Numbered from the stretch's first letter, positions 37,866-47,042 are shown. The stretch: 64,000 nucleotides of DNA from Secundilactobacillus angelensis (GCF_012641075.1 NZ_JAAXLJ010000005.1:107938-171937), one strand, 5' to 3'. The notes: a model not told the origin generated them from the sequence alone. Made by a program: numbers and translations.

Positions 37866-38678
37866 ATGAAGAAATTAAGAACAAAATTACTTATTGTATT
37901 AACTGCAGCTTTTGGTGGGTTTGCATTGGCACAACAGCCTACAACGGCGCAGGCTTCAAGCAAAATCTCATCAATCCCAAGTGGTAACTTCCAAGTTTCA
38001 CAGGCTTACTACACATTCCGCTGGCAAACATTTAAGAGCGGTAAAAAAACGGGCAAAATTCTTGTTTTTGGCGATTTTAAGAATGCTGCCGTTCGGTATG
38101 CGGTGCCAACTAAGTACAAGTTAAGCAAGAGTCACCGTACCCTGACGACATACTACCGCTTGATGGATAACAACAAGTTAGCTAAGACGACTTACCGGAT
38201 GGATGTTTACAAGTACAGTAGCAGCAAGTACAAAGTTAAACTTAACCAGTACAAGGCTGGTTTGCTACCAAGTTATAAAGGTAAATCATACACGGCCAAA
38301 GTAACTAAGAGTTCACCGGCGCAGAGTTTTGCGACAAGTTATACGAAGTCTAAATTGTTCAATGAAGAATATAAGAAATCTTATAATGCAAACTACGACT
38401 CAAACTATAAAGCAGCGTATGATGCCTATCTCAAACAGGTAACCGATGCTTACAACAAGCAAGCTGAACAAAACTTTAAAGATGGTAAAAGTGCTGATCC
38501 AAGTACACCTGAGGCTCAACAGGAAATCAATGCCGCAGCACTTAAATATGTTAACGACAATACTGACAAGATTACCCAAAGCCTCACCGATAATCTTGGC
38601 AAAGCCGTGACCGAACAAGTTAACAAAGATGTCAACAAGGTGCTTCAAAGTTTAGTTTCTGCCTATAACTCAAAGTAA
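37866..38678 (+). CDS. Secreted hypothetical protein with helical C-terminal region
   Basis: A 270-residue secreted protein. The signal peptide (KKLRTKLLIVLTAAFGGFA) is cleaved near AQA-SS. A basic beta-rich domain follows (FQVSQAYYTFRW, AVRYAVPTKYKLSKS, SSKYKVKLNQYK), then a Tyr/Asn/Lys-rich helical region in the last 110 residues (NANYDSNYKAAYDAYLKQ). No family is recognised. ATG 37866 follows AAAGGGGG; the upstream in-frame codons are unlikely. It is followed by a bidirectional terminator. Confidence 0.7.
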   Translation: MKKLRTKLLIVLTAAFGGFALAQQPTTAQASSKISSIPSGNFQVSQAYYTFRWQTFKSGKKTGKILVFGDFKNAAVRYAVPTKYKLSKSHRTLTTYYRLMDNNKLAKTTYRMDVYKYSSSKYKVKLNQYKAGLLPSYKGKSYTAKVTKSSPAQSFATSYTKSKLFNEEYKKSYNANYDSNYKAAYDAYLKQVTDAYNKQAEQNFKDGKSADPSTPEAQQEINAAALKYVNDNTDKITQSLTDNLGKAVTEQVNKDVNKVLQSLVSAYNSK

Positions 38679-38696
38679 TGATTAAATAGCGACATC

Positions 38697-38739
38697 AAAA
38701 AATCTGATTGCCAGTGAAAACTGGTAATCAGATTTTTTT
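38697..38739. terminator. Bidirectional terminator (secreted protein / glpF)
   Basis: AAAAAATCTGATTGCCAGT (38697-38715) pairs with 38720-38738 around a GAAA loop, with one mismatch, ending in T's. Confidence 0.86.
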
Positions 38740-38752
38740 AATCTATGTTTAA

Positions 38753-39460
38753 TTATTTAACCGCAACCTCAATTGCCGTGGCAATAATCCCGCCCAGCAA
38801 TGGGCCAAACATCGGCACCCAAGCGTAATCCCAATGGGCAGAGCCCTTATTGGGTACCGGGATAATCGTGTAGGCAAATCGTGGTGCCCAATCACGGGCT
38901 GGGTTTATAGCGAACCCCGTGGTGGTCCCTAAACCGGTACCAACAACTAAGATCAGTGTCCCAACAATGAAGGGCTTTAAGCCGGTTGTGAAGTCGCCTA
39001 AATTCAACAAGGTGAATACAAAAGCGAAGGTTGCAATGACTTCTGAGAGGAAGTTAAACAGAGGTGAGTGAATTGCGGGTTTAGTGGCAAAAATGCCCAC
39101 TGTGTTACCAGCGGACTCACCCTTGGTGGCCCTGAAGTGCGGTGTGAATTGGATCATGACCAAAACTGCCCCCACAAAGGCCCCTGAGAATTGCCCTAAA
39201 ATATAGGGTAAGACATCGTGCCATGGGAAAAGGCCAAACAATGCATATGGAATGGTTACCGCAGGGTTTAAATGACCATCTGACCCTAGCATCCCAGCAA
39301 CGTAGACACCCATGGTAACCGCCAGTCCCCAAGACAAACTGATAAAAGTCCAGTCTGAGCCGGTTCCGTAAGTCTTCTTAAGATTGACACTGGCACAAGA
39401 GCCAGTCCCAAACAAGATTAAGATAGCGGTTCCAAAAAATTCCCCTATAAATCCGTGCAT
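38753..39460 (-). CDS. glpF: Glycerol facilitator (aquaglyceroporin)
   Basis: A six-helix MIP channel of 235 residues for glycerol and other small polar solutes. Both half-helix motifs are present: HLNPAVT near residue 68 and INPARDWAPR near 187. The Asp after NPAR marks the glycerol-permeable subgroup. It is monocistronic and no glpK or glpD neighbour is present here. In lactobacilli some GlpF paralogues also pass lactic acid, dihydroxyacetone or water. Confidence 0.92.
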   Translation of the reverse strand: MHGFIGEFFGTAILILFGTGSCASVNLKKTYGTGSDWTFISLSWGLAVTMGVYVAGMLGSDGHLNPAVTIPYALFGLFPWHDVLPYILGQFSGAFVGAVLVMIQFTPHFRATKGESAGNTVGIFATKPAIHSPLFNFLSEVIATFAFVFTLLNLGDFTTGLKPFIVGTLILVVGTGLGTTTGFAINPARDWAPRFAYTIIPVPNKGSAHWDYAWVPMFGPLLGGIIATAIEVAVK

Positions 39461-39551
39461 AAAGACACACCCACCTTTATAAAATTATATTGTCATCAGA
39501 AACATCTTAATTTTAGCAGGTTAGAAGCTCGATTACAAAACTTGGCATTGT

Positions 39552-39920
39552 TTAATGGCAGACAGAGCGGTGCCCGCCACTTCGACGGCCTTTAAGTACC
39601 TTGCGTTTAAACTTTGGTTTGGCGTTATCCGCTTCAAACTTAAAGTGACGCATTTTGCCGGCAAAGGGCTGGCCACTCATCCGAATTCGCAGCCAAGACT
39701 GCATGGTTGAAAGCATCTGCTTCGCGTTTTCCACTTGGGTTGTCTGGCCGTCTCGTTCTGCGGTGGGAATTACGTCTTCTTGAATCTGTTTGACTAGCTT
39801 TTGATGATAAGCTACAAGTTCGACAGTTAATGGGGCTTGCACATACTGGTTAAATAACTCCTCGATGTAGCGTAGGGCATCTTTGGCGTCTTTTGGTTGA
39901 TAATAACGATCATCTGTCAT
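39552..39920 (-). CDS. Hypothetical protein, 122 residues
   Basis: No family is recognised. The first 80 residues are helical and acidic (KDAKDALRYIEELFNQYV, YHQKLVKQIQEDVIPTAERD). The C-terminal 35 residues are strongly basic (KPKFKRKVLKGRRSGGHR) and could bind nucleic acid. The ATG 39920 follows GAGGTGTAA on the minus strand. It has an independent position between glpF and an MFS gene. Confidence 0.55.
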   Translation of the reverse strand: MTDDRYYQPKDAKDALRYIEELFNQYVQAPLTVELVAYHQKLVKQIQEDVIPTAERDGQTTQVENAKQMLSTMQSWLRIRMSGQPFAGKMRHFKFEADNAKPKFKRKVLKGRRSGGHRSVCH

Positions 39921-40079
39921 GTTTTACACCTCGAATATATAGAATAGCAGTCCGGAATCGGTTAAGCAAGAATGACCATTAATTATCACTGTAAGCAGGT
40001 TAAGTATTTGATTAACCCTGTAAAATAGCGTAAATTTAAAACTTGTAAATAACTAGTTTTAAGAGTGAGAAGGTGCAAC

Positions 40080-41531
40080 GTGACAAGCAACGATTATGTA
40101 ACCGACCAGCGAGTTCAGAAGCATCGCTGGTGGATTCTAGCTGCAGTAGGTCTATTTACTTTCATGTCGACCTTGGACGCTAGTATTGTTAATATTGCCT
40201 TACCTGTGATTTCCAGGGATTTAAGCATACCCATGAATCAAGCAGAATGGGTCGTCTCAATTTATTTGATCGTCATCTGTGCGCTATTGCTGTTATTTGG
40301 TAAACTTGGCGATTCGTTGGGGAAAATTAACGTTTTTCGAACGGGCACGTTGCTCTTCGTTCTTGGTTCGTTGCTAGCTGGGTTTAACGGTAATCTTTAC
40401 CTGCTTTTGTCGGCTCGGGTCGTTCAGGCGCTGGGTGCGTCCATGACGATGGCAAATAACAACGGCATTATCACGGAAATTTTCCCTTTGAATGAACGGG
40501 GACGAGCTTTAGGTATGATCGGGTCATTCGTGGCGTTGGGTGCCATCGCTGGGCCAGGATTGGGCGGTATGATGCTGTCTCATTTACCCTGGGGCTATAT
40601 TTTCTGGCTGAACGTTCCAATTGGCGTGATTACCATTATTGTTGGTCAGGTGATTTTACCGGCGGATAAGATTAAGACCCGTGAAAAAATTGACCGTTTC
40701 GGTTCACTGACAATGGCCTTATTCATGGCGTCAATGTTTGTAGGAATCTTTTTAGGGCAGGAGATTGGCTTCACAAAACCGTTGATTCTTGGATTAATTG
40801 CTTTTGCGCTTATTATGGGGCTGACATTTATTCACATCGAAAATCACGTCGCTAATCCGCTGCTGCAATTTAGTTTATTCCAAAATGGCGACTTCACGCT
40901 AAGCTTGTTATGTGGGTTTTTGATTTTTGTCACCAACTTCTTCTTTAACGTGATTTCACCGTTCTACCTTGAAAATGCCCGCGGCCTAAAGCCAAATTTA
41001 GCTGGCTTAATCTTAATGGCTTATCCCATTGTGCAAGTGATTATAGCGCCGATTGCCGGAACGATTTCGGATCGGGTAGGGCCAGAACTGATTACCTTTT
41101 GTGGCTTGATCTTGATTCTCATGAGCCAACTTGGCTACATGCTCACTGACTTGACCACATCGCTGTGGCTCTTTACCGCAATTGTGGGTTTCGTGGGCTT
41201 TGGTAACGGCATCTTTCAGGCACCTAACAACACCATTGTTATGAGTGCTGTTGAGCCTGAGAATCTGGGAATCGCCGGTGGTATGAACGCACTAGTTCGT
41301 AATCTGGGCATGGTAGTTGGTGTTTCGTTTTCAACCACGGTCCTTTTCAGTGCCATGAGTCATTACAAGGGGGCCAAGGTCACCACTTATATTAATGGGC
41401 AGCCGGATGTTTTCATCTATGGCATGCATGTTTCGTTCTTAATTGCGACCATTATTTGTGCTATCGCGGCTTTGATAACAGGCTATCGACTAATTAAACG
41501 GCCAACTAGGCCAATGAAAGGTGAATCATAA
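40080..41531 (+). CDS. MFS drug exporter, DHA2 (EmrB/QacA) family
   Basis: A 483-residue membrane protein with 14 predicted helices. The early motif FTFMSTLDASIVNIALPVIS is the DHA2 signature, and the loop motif GKLGDSLGKINVFRTG and GPGLGGMM (antiporter motif C type) follow. Proton-driven efflux of drugs or metabolites is likely; the substrate is unknown. The start is GTG 40080, 6 bases after GAGAAGG. The downstream HAD gene begins immediately after its stop, so the two are co-transcribed. Confidence 0.88.
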   Translation: MTSNDYVTDQRVQKHRWWILAAVGLFTFMSTLDASIVNIALPVISRDLSIPMNQAEWVVSIYLIVICALLLLFGKLGDSLGKINVFRTGTLLFVLGSLLAGFNGNLYLLLSARVVQALGASMTMANNNGIITEIFPLNERGRALGMIGSFVALGAIAGPGLGGMMLSHLPWGYIFWLNVPIGVITIIVGQVILPADKIKTREKIDRFGSLTMALFMASMFVGIFLGQEIGFTKPLILGLIAFALIMGLTFIHIENHVANPLLQFSLFQNGDFTLSLLCGFLIFVTNFFFNVISPFYLENARGLKPNLAGLILMAYPIVQVIIAPIAGTISDRVGPELITFCGLILILMSQLGYMLTDLTTSLWLFTAIVGFVGFGNGIFQAPNNTIVMSAVEPENLGIAGGMNALVRNLGMVVGVSFSTTVLFSAMSHYKGAKVTTYINGQPDVFIYGMHVSFLIATIICAIAALITGYRLIKRPTRPMKGES

Positions 41532-42218
41532 ATGGCATACCGGACACTACTTTTTGATATTGATGATACATTATTGAACTTCCAGGCAGCTGAAAAGCAG
41601 GCACTCGAAAGTTTATTTAAGAAGTTGAAATTACCACTCACCAGTCAAACTTACGACTTTTACCATGACGAAAATTTGGCCTTGTGGCAGCAGTTTGAGT
41701 TAGGCAAGATTAGCAAGTCAAAACTACTCGTTAAGCGATTTACAACCCTATTTGACCATCTTGGCATTAGTGGTATTGACGGCCAAAAAATGGAGGAGCT
41801 TTACCGCGACTATCTAGGTGAGGGCCATCAGCCCATGCCGCAAGCGCCCGAAGTGTTGTCTGATCTGTGTCAGAGTCACGATTTATACGTGGTAACGAAC
41901 GGTGTCGCTAAAACGCAGCAAAGACGACTGTCAGAGGCTCACTTTGACCATTACTTTAAGGACGTTTTTATTTCTGAATTGGTAGGTGCTCAAAAACCAG
42001 CACCGGAATTTTTCCAGCGGGTCACCGCTGATATTCAGCCTTACGAACCGACCCAGACGTTAGTGATTGGGGATTCCTTAACCTCCGATATTAAAGGCGC
42101 AGCCAGTTTTGGTTTGGATTCCGTCTGGTATAATCCAAATCACGCGGCCAATCAAACCAAAATCAAGCCAACCTACGAAATCGATCAGCTTGATGCACTA
42201 GAAACGATTGTCGCTTAA
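41532..42218 (+). CDS. HAD-superfamily nucleotidase, YjjG/YfnB type
   Basis: A 228-residue HAD phosphatase. Motif I FDIDDTLLNF is at residues 8-17, motif II VVTNG near 115, motif III lysine near QKPAPEFF (about 150) and motif IV GDSLTSDIKGA near 178. The pattern fits the YjjG pyrimidine 5'-nucleotidase group, which cleans up non-canonical nucleotides. It abuts the MFS exporter (0-base gap). A terminator follows. Confidence 0.85.
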   Translation: MAYRTLLFDIDDTLLNFQAAEKQALESLFKKLKLPLTSQTYDFYHDENLALWQQFELGKISKSKLLVKRFTTLFDHLGISGIDGQKMEELYRDYLGEGHQPMPQAPEVLSDLCQSHDLYVVTNGVAKTQQRRLSEAHFDHYFKDVFISELVGAQKPAPEFFQRVTADIQPYEPTQTLVIGDSLTSDIKGAASFGLDSVWYNPNHAANQTKIKPTYEIDQLDALETIVA

Positions 42219-42235
42219 TTAGATGGATGCAACTC

Positions 42236-42263
42236 AAAAAGCCGACTGTTGAAGTCGGCTTTT
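42236..42263 (+). terminator. Intrinsic terminator of the MFS-HAD operon
   Basis: AAAAAGCCGACT (42236-42247) pairs with AGTCGGCTTTT (42253-42263), with a short loop. Confidence 0.83.
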
Positions 42264-42343
42264 CATATACAGGTATTATTGGTGTTTCCAGTCGTTTAGA
42301 AATGAGTAAAAGCTGAGAAATTTGCAGGTCATTTTTTACTCAA

Positions 42344-43621
42344 TTAAATCTTGTCTAATGCCTGCGATAAATCGGCAATTAAATCGTCTGCGTTTTCAAT
42401 CCCAACTGAGATCCGAATCAAATCAGGCGTGATGCCAGTTGCCTTCAGTTCTTCTTCATTCAGCTGAGCGTGAGTGGTTGAAGCCGGATGAATGATCAGT
42501 GAGTGAGCGTCACCAACGTTAGCCAGTAACGAAAACAGTTCAAGGTTTTCAATCAGTTGTTTCCCCGCTGCTTCGCCACCCTTAAGCCCAAGGGTAAAGA
42601 TTGACCCCACACCCTTAGGGAAGTACTTCTCAGCTAATGCGTGGTATTTGCTTTCTGGTAGATTAGGATAGTTGACCCAAGCGACCTTGGGATGATCGTT
42701 TAAGAAGACAGTGATCTTCTCCGCGTTAGCAACGTGGCGTTCCACTCTCAGAGATAGGTCTTCTAAACCTTGAAGGAGTAAGAACGAATTAAAGGGACTG
42801 ATGGCAGCACCAGTATCACGCAATGTTTGGGCGCGAACCTTCGTAGTGAAAGCGGCTGGGGCTAAATCACTCCAGACGATGCCGTTATAAGTTGGGTCTG
42901 GGGTGGTAAAGTCTGGATACTTGCCGGAAGCGGCATAATCGAATTTGCCGTTTTCAACGATGACACCACCCATGGATGTTCCGTGACCGCCGATGAATTT
43001 GGTAGCGGAATGGACAACCACATCGACACCATGATCCAGTGGCTGAATCAGGTAAGGGGTGCCAAAAGTATTGTCGGCAATTAAAATAATACCGTGGTCG
43101 TGGGCCACTTTTGCGACAGCCTCAATATCGATTAAATTAATCCCTGGATTGCCGATGGTTTCGATGTAAAGTGCCTTGGTGTGGTCGTCGATGGCTGCGG
43201 CGAAGTTCTGAGGGTCATCCGGATCAACGAAGGTGGTGGTGATACCTAATTTGGGCAGCGTCACACTAAATAGATCGTAAGTTCCACCATAAAGCGTACT
43301 GGCAGAAACGATGTTATCACCGGCATTAGCGACGTTTAGAACGGCAGCTGTCACCGCTGCTGCACCAGTTGCCAGTGCCACGCCGGCAGTCCCGTTTTCT
43401 AGTGTAGCAACTCGCTGCTCCACAACGGAAGTCGTCGGGTTAGTCAGTCGGGTGTAAATGTTACCTGGGTCAGTTAATGCGAAACGACCGGCAGCCTGAG
43501 CCGCATCTTTGAATACGTAAGAGGTGGTTTGATAAATTGGAACTGCCCGAGCACCGGTTTCGTCGACCGTCTGTCCTGCTTGTACCTGTTTGGTTTCGAA
43601 ATGTAAGTTATTTTCAGTCAT
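42344..43621 (-). CDS. O-acetylhomoserine sulfhydrylase-like PLP enzyme
   Basis: A 425-residue Cys/Met-metabolism PLP enzyme. The PLP lysine lies in [11 protein letters not shown], with GGTYDLF and [10 protein letters not shown] as further family segments. Length and the long insertion after GGHG fit O-acetylhomoserine (thiol)-lyase (MetY/CysD) better than cystathionine lyases. It would make homocysteine or methionine precursors. A T-box with a methionine specifier lies upstream, which supports the methionine role. The ATG follows AAGGAGAGA. Confidence 0.88.
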   Translation of the reverse strand: MTENNLHFETKQVQAGQTVDETGARAVPIYQTTSYVFKDAAQAAGRFALTDPGNIYTRLTNPTTSVVEQRVATLENGTAGVALATGAAAVTAAVLNVANAGDNIVSASTLYGGTYDLFSVTLPKLGITTTFVDPDDPQNFAAAIDDHTKALYIETIGNPGINLIDIEAVAKVAHDHGIILIADNTFGTPYLIQPLDHGVDVVVHSATKFIGGHGTSMGGVIVENGKFDYAASGKYPDFTTPDPTYNGIVWSDLAPAAFTTKVRAQTLRDTGAAISPFNSFLLLQGLEDLSLRVERHVANAEKITVFLNDHPKVAWVNYPNLPESKYHALAEKYFPKGVGSIFTLGLKGGEAAGKQLIENLELFSLLANVGDAHSLIIHPASTTHAQLNEEELKATGITPDLIRISVGIENADDLIADLSQALDKI

Positions 43622-43683
43622 ATTTATCTCTCCTTATTTTTAATGAACGATTGTGTGCACTGAGATATGTGTATCAGAAAACG

Positions 43684-43945
43684 AAAAAAGCGTTCGTTCC
43701 ATACCAGCCTAAAGCCAGTATGGGACGAACGCCGTGTTACCACCCATTTTCACGATTCATTTGCATGAATCGCCTCAACGACACCTTTTGATGTCTGGGA
43801 TGGTAACGCATCCTTGCGGGTCAGTTGCGTGAACAGCTTACCGTCAATACGGGTTCATTCGCCAAATCGGACTATTCCTGCCTTTCACTAAATGCAGGTC
43901 GCTGTAGAGAGCCTCATCGGGTACTATTCCCATCAGAATTTCATT
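43684..43945 (-). promoter_or_regulatory. T-box leader, probable Met specifier
   Basis: On the minus strand the conserved T-box GGGTGGTAACACGGCG lies at 43746-43731. It is followed by a terminator stem (GCGTTCGTCCCATAC with GTATGGAACGAACGC, 43732-43685) and a T run. Upstream, AGTA near 43924 and the stem I distal elements are visible. The codon at 43858-43856 in CGA-ATG-AAC sits where a specifier followed by A is expected and would read Met. Uncharged tRNA-Met would allow readthrough into the sulfhydrylase-like gene. Confidence 0.82.
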
Positions 43946-43990
43946 ATCTAATTGTAATCTAATATAGTCGGTTGGAAATTATAAGTCAAT

Positions 43991-44143
43991 CTATTTCTTA
44001 GACTTTTTCGAAAATAAGCCTTTGAACCAGGAAAAAATCGGGCCCCAGTCCATCATACCGCCTGAGTTGGGTGGTGTTTTGACGTCGACTTTAATTTCTG
44101 GCAGGCTATGCTGTGAGGCACCTTTTCGCGATTTGTCGGGCAT
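43991..44143 (-). CDS. Small hypothetical protein, 50 residues
   Basis: A short gene with ATG 44143 preceded by AAGGAGA at 9 bases and a TAG stop at 43993-43991. The peptide starts MPDKSRKGASQHSLPEIKV and has a Pro/Gly/Trp-rich middle (SGGMMDWGPIFSWFKG) and a Lys-rich end. It may associate with membrane through the aromatic segment. No family is recognised. It lies between the T-box leader and a divergent gene. Confidence 0.65.
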   Translation of the reverse strand: MPDKSRKGASQHSLPEIKVDVKTPPNSGGMMDWGPIFSWFKGLFSKKSKK

Positions 44144-44274
44144 GGTAGATTCTCCTTATTGATGAAATGAATTTTAACTATATTTTAACGCAAATTAATT
44201 GTTTTCAGGCTCAAAATAGCGTAAAGTTTCAGTGTTGTCCTAGATTAATGACCCAACAGAGAGGTGGTGCAGCA

Positions 44275-45441
44275 ATGAATTCGATCATGAATGATCTGCA
44301 ATATGCGTTGCAACGAAAAGCTTTAGTAAATGTTTATCAGGCTAATCAAGATATTGTTTACACAGGATACGTGGATAACGTTGATGATGCAGGCATTATT
44401 TTAACCACTTTTGACGATAGTGGCAGCGAAGACGGCGCCGTTTATCTGACGTTTGCTGTGATTGAATTTGTTGAATTCGAAAGCGACGACCTCGATAATA
44501 TGCGGTATCGAATCGAAAACGCATCAGCTGAGCACTTTTTTACGTTTGGTCGGCTGACGACTAGTTTTAACATGGATCGGTCACTGATTCGCCAGGTATT
44601 AGAATCGGCAATGGTCGATGAAGCAACTGTGATGGTACTGGATACTAGCAATACGCAGTTGCAAGAGGGCGAAGTGACCCGGATCTCGGCCCACGATTTT
44701 GATTTCCAAGTGTTTAACAAATTTCACTTGGATCAACACCCGTTGCTGACCATTGATTTTAAAGATGTGGGTTTAATTGAATTTGAGGGTAAAGAGCTTA
44801 CCTTACAAACCGCTGCTATGGGTTATTTACAAACGTTGACACCAGTTAAAAAGGTATCGGTGTCAAGCTTAACCAATATTGCCGCAGCCCTCCATGAAGC
44901 GGAGAAAACGCAGCAGTTGCTTTCCATTAAACCGGTTGCGGACGAGGGCATGTTCTTTGTTGGCCGGGTGAATACAGTCAATGAAAATAGTGCCATTATT
45001 AATCTGGTGGATATGACCGGCCAGTTTGGCGGCTATTGGCTGGTGAAGCTGACCGCCATCGCAAAGGTAACGACACAATCTGATTATTTGGCAGTGATGA
45101 AAACTTATATCACTCTGGATAAAACGCTGGGTGTGACCGCACAACCAGGAATCAACGATGAGCGTTTGTTTGACGGCAACGATGATTTATTCCAAGAAGT
45201 CTTGAGCCAAGCGACGAAGTTCCAGCGAGTCATCCGCATTCAACTGAACGATGACGACAACGTTACCGGCTACATCAGTAAATTTGGTGGGAATGAAATT
45301 ATCTTTCATCTTATTGAGCAAGGGACGGTTGTTGATAAGGTCGGGACACTTATTGACTTAAGCGACATTGATGAGGTTGCGTTTGATTACATGGACGCGA
45401 TGTTAACCGAAAAACAGTTGCGTAATCAAGGTGAACTATAG
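44275..45441 (+). CDS. Protein with four tandem small beta-barrel-like modules
   Basis: A 388-residue soluble protein of unknown function. Four similar units repeat, each with the order 'basic strand - G-x-V/I strand - loop - I-x-x-I/V-x-x-V strand'. Their landmarks are TGYVDNVDDAGIILTTF...AVIEFVEFE, GEVTRISAHDFDFQVF...DVGLIEFE, VGRVNTVNENSAIINLV...TAIAKVTT and TGYISKFGGNEIIFHLI...DIDEVAFD. This suggests duplicated Sm-like folds arranged as two pairs. The ATG 44275 follows GAGAGGTGG. The next gene, a membrane protein, is 19 bases downstream. Confidence 0.6.
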   Translation: MNSIMNDLQYALQRKALVNVYQANQDIVYTGYVDNVDDAGIILTTFDDSGSEDGAVYLTFAVIEFVEFESDDLDNMRYRIENASAEHFFTFGRLTTSFNMDRSLIRQVLESAMVDEATVMVLDTSNTQLQEGEVTRISAHDFDFQVFNKFHLDQHPLLTIDFKDVGLIEFEGKELTLQTAAMGYLQTLTPVKKVSVSSLTNIAAALHEAEKTQQLLSIKPVADEGMFFVGRVNTVNENSAIINLVDMTGQFGGYWLVKLTAIAKVTTQSDYLAVMKTYITLDKTLGVTAQPGINDERLFDGNDDLFQEVLSQATKFQRVIRIQLNDDDNVTGYISKFGGNEIIFHLIEQGTVVDKVGTLIDLSDIDEVAFDYMDAMLTEKQLRNQGEL

Positions 45442-45460
45442 GGGGGGAGGATCTCCGTTG

Positions 45461-45796
45461 ATGAAAAAATGGCAGCAAATGCCCAAGTGGTTCAAAGATA
45501 CCATGGCAATCATTGTGCCGATGGTAATTTTGCTGATTTTATATGACCTTCTGTCACCACAGTTTACGCATCAGCCCTATTCAATCATGACCCTAGTCGC
45601 GTTTCCGTTTCAGGTACTGATTGCGTTTGCGCTATTAGGCTTCTATAACTATCATAAAATTAAGGTAAACGAAAAAGATAAAGCCAAAAAGGCTGAAGCA
45701 GCACGGATAGAGCAACTTAAAAAAGAACAGCAGGAACGCCAGCACGAAGAAAATACTCAGCGTAATAAGGCTGTAAAGCAAAATCGGTCAGAGTGA
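45461..45796 (+). CDS. Small membrane protein with charged C-terminal tail
   Basis: A 111-residue protein with two predicted membrane helices (about residues 15-35 and 47-66) and a cytoplasmic Lys/Glu/Gln-rich coiled-coil tail (KAEAARIEQLKKEQQERQ). No family is recognised. The ATG 45461 follows GGGGGGAGG; the TTG at 45458 is an alternative. It lies directly after the four-module gene, so the two could interact. Its 3' end runs into repeat copy D. Confidence 0.62.
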   Translation: MKKWQQMPKWFKDTMAIIVPMVILLILYDLLSPQFTHQPYSIMTLVAFPFQVLIAFALLGFYNYHKIKVNEKDKAKKAEAARIEQLKKEQQERQHEENTQRNKAVKQNRSE

Positions 45797-45877
45797 CACG
45801 ATTCGGTAGTTTCCAGAATATAACGTTAAATGGCGCCATCCCCATGGTTTTATCGGGATGGCGCCATTTAATGTGAT
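45791..45877 (+). repeat. Dispersed palindromic repeat, copy D (right arm missing)
   Basis: Left arm ATTCGGTAGTTTCCAGAATATAA matches the family, and the inner stem TTAAATGGCGCCATCCC pairs perfectly with 45856-45872. The usual right arm (GGCCGGAATCTGAG) is absent. It fills the whole gap between convergent genes at 45796 and 45884, with no other terminator. Confidence 0.72.
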
Positions 45878-45883
45878 CAAGTA

Positions 45884-46723
45884 TTAGTCAGTGTAGAATT
45901 CAATCGCTAAAGCACCGACACTGGTGTAAGTACTGATGACGGGACCAGCTTCGTGAATGGTGACCAGTGTGTTGGGTAAAGCCGCTTTAATTTGATTGGC
46001 GACCTCACTTGCCTGAGTTAAATTATCCACGTGAGTTAGGCCAACTTTAGCTGGCGCGAGCAACTTGATTCGCTCCACTAAGTCGGCGATCTCTTTGCGG
46101 ATGAACCGTTTACCACGGCCCTTAGCGGCGACTCTAAGTTCGCCGTCTTTGACTTCAGCCATCACCTTGATGTTCAACAGGTTGGCGATTCCACCAGCAG
46201 CTTTACTGATTCGCCCGCCCCTGATGAGATTTTCCAGGGTGTTAAGGAACACATAAATTTCGGTGTTTGAGCGGTGCAAGTCAATGGCATTGATGATCGT
46301 ATCCATCGGTGCACCATTTTTAGCTAATTTGGCAGCGGTAATCACTTGAAAGGCTAATCCTCGGTCAATTGACAATGAGTCAACAACGGTGACCTTAGTT
46401 GAAGACATTTCAGCGGCCTGTCGAGCTGCATTCACGGTACCGCTTAGAAAATGGGTAAGATCAAGGCACAAGACTTCATCGCCGTTTTTTCCAAGTTCAT
46501 CGAAGACTTCCAGAAATTGGCCGATGGAAGGCTGGCTGGTTTTAGGAAGCTCTTCATCGTTCACCAAGTGACTGAGAAATTGCGCGTTGGTGATTTGAAC
46601 ACCATCATTTAAAAATTCTTGTTTGCCTAAACGGACGACTAGCGGCACCACAGTAATCGGCAGCGTAGCCAGTTCTTCAGCTGTTAACTGAACGGTTGAA
46701 TCCGTTACGATTTGAATAGACAT
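45884..46723 (-). CDS. DegV-family (fatty-acid-binding, FakB-like) protein
   Basis: A 279-residue DegV-fold protein. It starts with IVTDSTVQL (binding the carboxylate head group), has TSQPSIGQF near residue 60 and DLTHFLSGTVNAARQA near 86, then RGGRISKAAG. Members bind fatty acids and hand them to the kinase FakA for incorporation into phospholipid. The ATG follows AAGAGGTGG on the minus strand. Several paralogues are usual per lactobacillus genome. A perfect palindrome lies in its upstream region. Confidence 0.88.
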   Translation of the reverse strand: MSIQIVTDSTVQLTAEELATLPITVVPLVVRLGKQEFLNDGVQITNAQFLSHLVNDEELPKTSQPSIGQFLEVFDELGKNGDEVLCLDLTHFLSGTVNAARQAAEMSSTKVTVVDSLSIDRGLAFQVITAAKLAKNGAPMDTIINAIDLHRSNTEIYVFLNTLENLIRGGRISKAAGGIANLLNIKVMAEVKDGELRVAAKGRGKRFIRKEIADLVERIKLLAPAKVGLTHVDNLTQASEVANQIKAALPNTLVTIHEAGPVISTYTSVGALAIEFYTD

Positions 46724-46804
46724 AAGTCCACCTCTTTAACAAAATCAATGCCATGAATCAAAGGCATCGTCATTCACCAATCTCAAGTTTGGCAGTATAC
46801 TTAT

Positions 46805-46821
46805 TATGCGTACTACGCATA
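46805..46821. promoter_or_regulatory. Perfect palindrome upstream of degV and a small divergent gene
   Basis: TATGCGTA-C-TACGCATA lies between the divergent genes at 46723 and 46866. A TATAAT sequence on the minus strand overlaps its edge (46826-46821). It has the size of a dimeric-repressor operator; the regulator is unknown. Confidence 0.4.
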
Positions 46822-46865
46822 TTATACCGTAAAATCAACGTAATATATGAAAGATGGGTTTAAAA

Positions 46866-47042
46866 ATGAGCGATTCAACAAAACATGATGATTCAGATGA
46901 GAATCAACCCAAGCAGACGCCATTGAATCTAAACGATTTAGCGTCAAATCCAATGCGGGTTGGAATGGCTAGATTAGGAAAAGACAAACGACCCAAATCA
47001 GCACAGCCCAAAAAGCATTGGTGGACACGGAGAAAGAAGTGA
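46866..47042 (+). CDS. Small hydrophilic protein, basic C-terminus
   Basis: A 58-residue protein rich in Asp, Lys and Pro (SDSTKHDDSDENQPKQ at the start, PKKHWWTRRKK at the end). No family is recognised and it is probably disordered. The ATG 46866 has AAAGATGGG upstream; the ATG at 46854 lacks spacing. It is 9 bases before the macrodomain gene, so co-transcribed with it. Confidence 0.6.
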   Translation: MSDSTKHDDSDENQPKQTPLNLNDLASNPMRVGMARLGKDKRPKSAQPKKHWWTRRKK

